Shown here piece after piece: positions 5,634-9,938 of a stretch of DNA of 9,938 nucleotides. The notes below the pieces were generated by a model, which worked only from the letters and a program-made list of their open reading frames with translations, was not told the origin of the DNA and searched no databases. Each line of letters begins with the position of its first letter. Within the stretch, counting starts at the first letter, position 1. The translations under genes and the position numbers were made by a program. The stretch is from Clostridia bacterium. Its GTDB lineage: Bacteria > Bacillota > Clostridia > Christensenellales > Borkfalkiaceae. The DNA lies in assembly GCA_021205485.1 (NCBI GenBank), contig JAJPXK010000131.1:1-9938 (forward strand). Direction: 5' to 3'.

Positions 5634-6800
5634 ATGAAAAAATTATTCACAAGCGAAAGCGTTACCGAAGGACACCCCGACAAACTTTGCGACCAGATTT
5701 CTGACGGAATACTTGACGAAATACTTAAAAAGGACCCTATGGCCCGCTGCGCCGTAGAGTGTTGCGCCGCGTACAACCAGGTAATGATTATGGGCGAGGT
5801 TACAACAGACGCCAAAGTCAACTTTAAAAAGGTTGCCCGCGACGTTATAGCCAGGGTTGGTTATACATTCGGCTCGTTCAGGGCGGACGACTGCAAAATA
5901 ACCGTAGCCGTACACAGGCAAAGCCCCGATATTGCCATTGGCGTGGACAGCTCGGTAGAAAACCGCTGCGGCGGCGACAAGTACGACGCTTTAGGCGCGG
6001 GCGACCAGGGAATGATGTTCGGCTACGCCTGCGACGAGACGGAAACATATATGCCTATGCCCGCCTACCTTGCGAACAAACTCGCTAAACGGCTCGCCGA
6101 CGTAAGGCAATGCGGACTGTTAGAATACCTCCGCCCCGACGGCAAGACGCAGGTTACCGTGGAATACGACGGCAGAACGCCTAAAAGGGTTGACACGGTG
6201 GTTGTATCCTGCCAGCACGACGAAAGCGTTACAAACAACCAGCTAAGGGCGGACATCAAAAAGCACGTAATAGAACGGATTATTCCCGAAAATTTACTCG
6301 ACGAAAACACTAAATATTACATCAACCCTACGGGCAGGTTTGAAATCGGCGGACCCGAGGGCGACAGCGGCCTTACGGGCAGAAAGATTATCGTAGACAC
6401 CTACGGCGGAAGATGCGCGCACGGCGGCGGGGCTTTTTCCGGCAAGGACCCTACCAAGGTAGACCGCTCGGCCACTTATATGGCGAGGTACATCTGCAAA
6501 AACGCAGTCGCCGCGGGGCTGTGCAAAGAGATTGAACTTCAGGTGGCTTACGCCATAGGCGTTTCTACCCCCGTCTCTGTCTATGTAAACACCTTCGGCA
6601 CCGGCATACTCGCCGACGAAGACCTCGCCGACATAATAGTTAAAGAATTTGACCTTCGCCCGAGCGCCATAATAGACGTTTTGGACCTTCGCCGCCCTAT
6701 CTACTCGCAGACGGCGGCCTACGGCCACTTCGGCAAAGAGGGCCTGCCCTGGGAATTTACTGACAGAGCAAGTGACCTTGCAAAATACTTAAAAAAGTAA
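5634..6800 (+). CDS. metK: S-adenosylmethionine synthetase (methionine adenosyltransferase)
   Basis: A 388-residue cytoplasmic enzyme that makes SAM from methionine and ATP, releasing phosphate and pyrophosphate. It is full length for the bacterial family. Signature motifs are the ATP-binding GHPDK (13-17), GAGDQG (121-126), GPEGDSGLTGRK (240-251), which contains the phosphate-binding loop, and GKDPTKVDRS (270-279). The start is set by the AAAGGG site 7 bases upstream. The SAM-I riboswitch and attenuator in the leader indicate repression by its own product. It is the first gene of a pair with comF, 16 bases downstream, with no terminator between them. Confidence 0.98.
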   Translation: MKKLFTSESVTEGHPDKLCDQISDGILDEILKKDPMARCAVECCAAYNQVMIMGEVTTDAKVNFKKVARDVIARVGYTFGSFRADDCKITVAVHRQSPDIAIGVDSSVENRCGGDKYDALGAGDQGMMFGYACDETETYMPMPAYLANKLAKRLADVRQCGLLEYLRPDGKTQVTVEYDGRTPKRVDTVVVSCQHDESVTNNQLRADIKKHVIERIIPENLLDENTKYYINPTGRFEIGGPEGDSGLTGRKIIVDTYGGRCAHGGGAFSGKDPTKVDRSATYMARYICKNAVAAGLCKEIELQVAYAIGVSTPVSVYVNTFGTGILADEDLADIIVKEFDLRPSAIIDVLDLRRPIYSQTAAYGHFGKEGLPWEFTDRASDLAKYLKK

Positions 6801-6816
6801 ATTGCCCCTGCAATAT

Positions 6817-7548
6817 ATGGCAACGAAAAGCAAATACAAACAAATTATAGATGCAATTTTCCCTAAAAACATCACCTGCGATTTATGCGGATTGGAAACG
6901 TTTGACGGCAGCAACCTCTGCAAGGAATGTTTAAAGACGATAACGTTTAACAACGGCGTAACATGCCCCGTTTGCGGGCGGAAGACGGCGAGGCCGGAAA
7001 TCTGCGGCGAGTGCAAGGCCGACGCGCCGAAGTATAAAAAAGGCGTGAGTGCCCTGGTTTACGACAAAGGCGGGGCGAGGCTGGTTTTGCGTTTTAAAAA
7101 CGGGAAAGAATATCTTGCCGACTACTTCGGCGAACTTCTGGCGAAAAAAGTAAAGGAATTGCCGCCCTGCGACTTTATCACCTTCGTTCCCCTTACAAAA
7201 AAGAAAGAGTACGACCGTGGATTTAACCAGGGAAGGCTGCTCGCCAAAGAGCTGAGCCAGAGGATAGACATTCCCGTAAAGGAAGTTCTGAAGAAAAAAC
7301 GGGATACGAACGACCAGAAAAGGCTCTCCCGCCGCGACAGAGCGGAAAATCTGAAGGGCGTTTTTCAGATTATCGACAGAGACGCCTGCAAGGGCAAGAA
7401 CATTCTTCTTGTAGACGACGTGCTTACGACGGGGGCCACCGCAGACGAAGTTACAAGAGAGCTGAAAATCGCTGGCGCCAAGGCGGTATACTTTGCCACC
7501 GTCGCCTCGGTAGAATACAAGCAAAAAACTGAAATCGACGAAATTTAA
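6817..7548 (+). CDS. comF: ComF family protein (zinc-ribbon plus phosphoribosyltransferase-like domain)
   Basis: A 243-residue cytoplasmic protein. The N-terminus has two CxxC pairs (C21/C24 with C35/C38, and C50/C53 with C63/C66) of the double zinc-finger type found in ComF. The C-terminal half is a type I phosphoribosyltransferase fold with the PRPP-loop motif ILLVDDVLTTGAT (196-208). In Bacillus and Haemophilus, relatives are needed for DNA uptake during transformation; whether this one acts in competence or in general DNA or nucleotide metabolism cannot be told, since no ComEC or ComFA is here. The ATG at 6817 was chosen over the in-frame TTG at 6802. Neither has a clear Shine-Dalgarno sequence, which suggests translational coupling to metK 16 bases upstream and places it under the same riboswitch. 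Confidence 0.9.
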   Translation: MATKSKYKQIIDAIFPKNITCDLCGLETFDGSNLCKECLKTITFNNGVTCPVCGRKTARPEICGECKADAPKYKKGVSALVYDKGGARLVLRFKNGKEYLADYFGELLAKKVKELPPCDFITFVPLTKKKEYDRGFNQGRLLAKELSQRIDIPVKEVLKKKRDTNDQKRLSRRDRAENLKGVFQIIDRDACKGKNILLVDDVLTTGATADEVTRELKIAGAKAVYFATVASVEYKQKTEIDEI

Positions 7549-7573
7549 AAGACGGGCAAGCCCGTCTTTTTTA
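7547..7573. terminator. Bidirectional terminator between comF and ligA
   Basis: An inverted repeat AAAAGACGGG(C)/(G)CCCGTCTTTT (7547-7557 with 7560-7570) closes on a CAAG loop. It has a T-run on the comF side and a T-rich stretch on the minus strand. It begins inside the comF stop codon and lies 27 bases past the ligA stop, so it can serve both convergent genes. Confidence 0.9.
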
Positions 7574-7599
7574 TTAATTGGTGTATTAATATAATGCAA

Positions 7600-9543
7600 T
7601 TACTCTATGCCTAACATATTTTTAAATTCGGATTCGTCAATGATTTTTATGCCTGACTTTTTGGCTTTGTCAAGTTTGGAGCCCGCCTCGTCGCCGGCTA
7701 AAACCAGAGTGGTTTTGGCCGTAACGGAAGACTGACACATCCCGCCGTTTTCCTCTATAATTTTTTGAGCCTGCGACCTTTTATAGGTAGGCAATGTTCC
7801 CGTCAAAACAACAAATTCACCTGCGAATATGCTTGATTTAACCTCTTTTTGCTTATTTTTCGGCGTAACGCCTGCGGCGAGCAAAGCGTCCACTTCGGCC
7901 GCGTTTTCGGGCGTTGAAAACCAGTTTACAATGCCGTCCGCCGTAATTTCGCCGATATTTTCCAACGCGATAAGGCTTTCCCTGTCCGCCGCGCGTAAAT
8001 TTTCAAGGGTTTTAAAGGTAGAAGCCAAGTCTGCGGCGGCGACTTTGCCTACCCCCTCTATGCCGAGGGCGAAGATAAAGCGGGCGAGCTCGCTGTCCTT
8101 GCTTTTTGAAATTGCCCCTAATATATTGCCGATCTTTTTATCTTTAAACCCATCTAACGAGGAGAGATCTTCGGCTGTAAGGCTGTAAATCTGCGAACAT
8201 TCCCTTATGTTCAACTGGTCGTAGAACTGCCCCGCCGTCATTTCGGAAAGTCCCTCTATATCCATCGCGTCTTTGCTGCAAAAATGCGCTATTCTGCCTA
8301 CCACCCTCGGCTTGCACATGCGATCGGGACAGAAAAGGTTTGCCCCGACTTCAACAAGCTCGCTTCCGCAGAAGGGGCACCTCGTAGGTTTTTCTATGCC
8401 TACGCTGCCCTCGGTATGCTCCACCGCGCCGAGTATTTCGGGGATAACCTCGTTGGAACGGCGGATAAGCACCTTGCTGCCTACCTTAACATCCTTTCTT
8501 ATAATGTCGCCGAAGTTATTTAAGGTCGCCCTGCGGACGGTCACGCCGGCAAGATCCACGGGTTCAAGCTCGGCGAGGGGCGTAAGCTTGCCCGTCCTGC
8601 CAACCTGCCACCGCACCTCTTTTACGCGGGTTACGCTCTCCTCCGCCTCAAATTTGTAGGCTATCGCCCAGCGGGGGAATTTGTCGGTGAAACCTATAAC
8701 GTCACGGGCGGGCACGTTGTCAAGCTTCACCACCGCGCCGTCGGTCAAAACGTCAATCTGCCTGCGTTCAAGCTCAATCTGGTTTATGGCGTCCTTTACC
8801 TCGTCTTCGTTATGGCATATCCACGGCTTATTGAAAACTTTAAAGCCGTTTTTTGTCAGAAAATCGTAGCACTCCCGCTGCGAAGCAGGCATTCCGTCAG
8901 ACATGTAATTTATGTCGTAAAACATAATCTCGGGCTTGCGGGCGGCCGTGACCGAAGGGTCAAGGTTGCGTATCGCCCCCGCCGCAGCGTTGCGGGCGTT
9001 TTTCAAGGGCTCCGCCGCCGTCTCGTTGTACTTTTTAAGAACGGAAAGCCTTATCACCGCCTCGCCCTTTACCTCTAAAACGCCCTTATAGTCAATCGCG
9101 AGGGGGAAAGACCTTATTGTAAGGCACTGCGCCGTTACGTCTTCGCCTACAACACCGTTGCCCCTGGTTGAAGCCCGAACAAACTTGCCGTCTTCGTAAG
9201 TCAGGCACATAGTCAGCCCGTCAAATTTGTATTCCACCGTGTAAACGGGGTCGGAAACAACTTTGCCTATGCGGGTGAAAAAGGAATCGAGCTGTTCAAA
9301 AGTTACGGCCTTATCAAGACTGTAAAGGCGGGAGATATGCTCGTGACGGGAAAAACTTTTTAAAGGCTCCCCGCCTACCCTTCTGGTAGGACTGTCAAAG
9401 AGAACTTCGCCCGTCTCCTCTTCCAAAGCCCGCAATTTGTCGTATAGGGCGTCGTACTCCCTGTCGTCAACCGAGGGATTGTCTAAAACGTAATATTCGT
9501 GAGACCATTTATTAAGCTGGTCTACCATTTGCCGCATTGTCAT
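7600..9543 (-). CDS. ligA: NAD-dependent DNA ligase LigA
   Basis: A 647-residue replicative and repair ligase that seals nicks using NAD+. The domain order is complete. The NMN-binding Ia domain (about 1-60) has the HEYYVLDNPSVDDREYD region. The adenylation domain has the active-site lysine K106 in YKFDG, the RGNG motif at 127-130, ARNAAAGAIRNLDP (183-196) and KFPRWAIAYKF (288-298). An OB fold follows with GRTGKLTPLAELEPV (315-329). The zinc finger is C389, C392, C405, C410. Helix-hairpin-helix repeats cover about 420-560, and a BRCT domain runs from about 572 to the end with VVLTGTLPTYKR. Length and motifs are normal; SLDK (75-78) replaces the more common SLDN. The start is supported by AGGT 7 bases upstream of ATG 9543. 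The gene stands alone on the minus strand. A LexA-like box lies about 45 bases upstream. Confidence 0.98.
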   Translation of the reverse strand: MTMRQMVDQLNKWSHEYYVLDNPSVDDREYDALYDKLRALEEETGEVLFDSPTRRVGGEPLKSFSRHEHISRLYSLDKAVTFEQLDSFFTRIGKVVSDPVYTVEYKFDGLTMCLTYEDGKFVRASTRGNGVVGEDVTAQCLTIRSFPLAIDYKGVLEVKGEAVIRLSVLKKYNETAAEPLKNARNAAAGAIRNLDPSVTAARKPEIMFYDINYMSDGMPASQRECYDFLTKNGFKVFNKPWICHNEDEVKDAINQIELERRQIDVLTDGAVVKLDNVPARDVIGFTDKFPRWAIAYKFEAEESVTRVKEVRWQVGRTGKLTPLAELEPVDLAGVTVRRATLNNFGDIIRKDVKVGSKVLIRRSNEVIPEILGAVEHTEGSVGIEKPTRCPFCGSELVEVGANLFCPDRMCKPRVVGRIAHFCSKDAMDIEGLSEMTAGQFYDQLNIRECSQIYSLTAEDLSSLDGFKDKKIGNILGAISKSKDSELARFIFALGIEGVGKVAAADLASTFKTLENLRAADRESLIALENIGEITADGIVNWFSTPENAAEVDALLAAGVTPKNKQKEVKSSIFAGEFVVLTGTLPTYKRSQAQKIIEENGGMCQSSVTAKTTLVLAGDEAGSKLDKAKKSGIKIIDESEFKNMLGIE

Positions 9544-9585
9544 ATTTTTTACCTGAAATAATTATTCCCGCAATTCAATCAATTT

Positions 9586-9599
9586 AAAACATACGTTCT
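9586..9599. promoter_or_regulatory. LexA/DinR (SOS) box-like operator
   Basis: On the minus strand the site reads AGAACGTATGTTTT, whose inner twelve bases match the Gram-positive LexA core GAACRNRYGTTY at every position; the two outer bases do not match. It lies about 45 bases before ligA and 8 bases upstream of the -35 of the plus-strand small-ORF promoter. It would overlap the -10 region of any ligA promoter using the -35 at 9614-9609. This is a motif match only, and one half-site is imperfect (GTTT rather than GTTC). Confidence 0.45.
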
Positions 9600-9607
9600 A
9601 AATAATC

Positions 9608-9636
9608 TTGACAATTTGTTGAATTTGCTGTATAAC
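9608..9636 (+). promoter_or_regulatory. Sigma-A promoter of the small-ORF transcript
   Basis: TTGACA at 9608-9613, a 17-base spacer and TATAAC at 9631-9636 (5 of 6). Transcription would start near 9642-9643. The same bases read on the minus strand give TTGTCA (9614 to 9609), a possible ligA -35, so the two divergent promoters would share this element. Confidence 0.85.
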
Positions 9637-9642
9637 ATTAAC

Positions 9643-9733
9643 GCAACACAGAGTTGCTGCAACAAGAGAATATATACCTTGGCGGTTGGCCTTTCAGAGG
9701 ATGGATAAAATCTTTCCTTGAGAGGTGATTTTT
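9643..9733 (+). promoter_or_regulatory. Structured leader of the small ORF
   Basis: A leader of about 90 bases. It begins with a hairpin GCAAC/GTTGC (9643-9647 with 9653-9657, 5-base loop) placed at the predicted 5' end. CCTTTC (9690-9695) can pair with GAGAGG (9720-9725), which would mask the ribosome-binding site AGAGGTGA of the small ORF. A six-codon frame encoding MDKIFP (9701-9721) sits in the loop of that helix. Its AGAGG lies directly against its ATG, so its translation is doubtful. Structures were found by eye; no energy was computed. Confidence 0.4.
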
Positions 9734-9844
9734 ATGGATACAAATATTATCGAATCTCTTCTGAATTATTTGGTAGAGATTAAGGTTGTATCTTATTTTA
9801 AAGTTACAGACAATCAGATAGTAATTCATTACATAAAAAAATAG
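9734..9844 (+). CDS. Small ORF, 36 residues, unknown function
   Basis: The reading frame encodes 36 residues starting MDTNIIESLLNYLVEIK and ending HYIKK. I do not recognise the family. It has a near-ideal ribosome-binding site (AGGTGA, 5 bases before the ATG), a strong promoter 98 bases upstream and its own terminator, so it is very likely a real gene although short. The peptide is rich in Ile, Leu and Val (16 of 36) with regularly spaced charges (Glu 7 and 15, Lys 17 and 23, Asp 26). That suggests an amphipathic helix followed by a beta-like segment rather than a clear membrane span. The region is AT-rich compared with the flanking genes. It could be a small regulatory protein, a toxin-like peptide or the remnant of a larger gene. 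Confidence 0.65.
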   Translation: MDTNIIESLLNYLVEIKVVSYFKVTDNQIVIHYIKK

Positions 9845-9883
9845 CCGCCGTTGAAAACGATAATGCCAGACGGACTATTTTTT
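9836..9883. terminator. Symmetric terminator containing the small-ORF stop codon
   Basis: AAAAAATAG (9836-9844) pairs with CTATTTTTT (9875-9883). After a 3x1 internal loop, CCGT (9848-9851) pairs with ACGG (9870-9873). The loop is about 18 bases. The stop codon TAG is in the left arm. The A-run and T-run at the two ends mean it could stop transcription from either strand. Confidence 0.75.
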
Positions 9884-9919
9884 AGCAGCATAGGATAACC
9901 GTTAATGTATTGCCACTAG

Positions 9920-9938
9920 TTGTATTTTTATTATACAA
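9920..9938. repeat. AT-rich inverted repeat at the window edge, with minus-strand TATAAT
   Basis: TTGTAT (9920-9925) and ATACAA (9933-9938) are inverted with a 7-base spacer. On the minus strand bases 9935 to 9930 read TATAAT, a possible -10 box whose -35 would lie beyond the window. A transcript from it would start near 9923 and run antisense into the terminator and 3' end of the small ORF. The element is cut by the window end, so neither reading can be settled here. Confidence 0.3.

Noticed and set aside
6802..6816. TTG at 6802 as the comF start
   Set aside because: It has no better ribosome-binding site than the ATG at 6817, adds five non-conserved residues, and TTG is a rare start.
9701..9721. 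MDKIFP mini-frame as an annotated leader peptide gene
   Set aside because: Its AGAGG abuts the ATG with no spacer, so initiation is unlikely; it is kept only as part of the leader description.
9638..9829. 63-residue minus-strand frame opposite the small ORF
   Set aside because: No ribosome-binding site, low-complexity AT-driven sequence, and antisense to a frame that has strong expression signals.
1..9938. CRISPR arrays, tRNA or rRNA genes, transposases, integrases and attachment sites
   Set aside because: No spaced repeat series, no tRNA-like cloverleaf, and no mobile-element protein motifs were seen on either strand.

Overview
The window is chromosomal DNA that looks like an anaerobic Firmicute (Clostridia-like, probably gut-type). 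The evidence is a group B [FeFe] hydrogenase, a thioredoxin reductase lacking pyridine-nucleotide motifs (a form described from clostridia), a SAM-I (S-box) riboswitch with a Firmicute-style terminator/antiterminator, sigma-A type promoters, Shine-Dalgarno sites of the AAAGGTGA/AGAGGTGA type, and a match to the Gram-positive LexA (DinR) box. The genus cannot be told from this sequence alone. No tRNA, rRNA, CRISPR array, IS element or prophage gene was seen.

Layout. (1) 61-1711, plus strand: promoter, group B [FeFe] hydrogenase, strong terminator. (2) 1742-2596, plus: thioredoxin-reductase-like flavoprotein with an intact CATC disulfide but a degenerate NADPH site. (3) 2586-5366, minus: a radical SAM protein of the PflX/PFL-activase-like group followed by an ABC-F ATPase; the ABC-F gene may also have its own promoter that would give a leaderless mRNA. 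It overlaps the flavoprotein gene tail to tail by 11 bp. (4) 5367-5633: divergent promoters, a SAM riboswitch and its attenuator. (5) 5634-7548, plus: metK (SAM synthetase) then comF, a riboswitch-controlled pair ending in a bidirectional terminator. (6) 7600-9543, minus: full-length NAD-dependent DNA ligase ligA. (7) 9544-9938: a regulatory region with a LexA-like box, a near-consensus plus-strand promoter, a structured leader, a 36-residue unrecognised small ORF with a strong ribosome-binding site, and a symmetric terminator containing its stop codon.

How they fit. The hydrogenase and the flavoprotein could both draw on reduced ferredoxin, one disposing of electrons as H2 and the other reducing thioredoxin. 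SAM made by MetK feeds back on its own operon through the riboswitch, and the divergent radical SAM gene encodes a SAM consumer. The most interesting parts are the pyridine-nucleotide-independent reductase candidate, the SAM-I riboswitch that seems to lack helix P4, and the small-ORF locus beside ligA. That locus has features of a regulated, possibly antisense-controlled or SOS-linked small-protein gene. Most of the rest is ordinary housekeeping.
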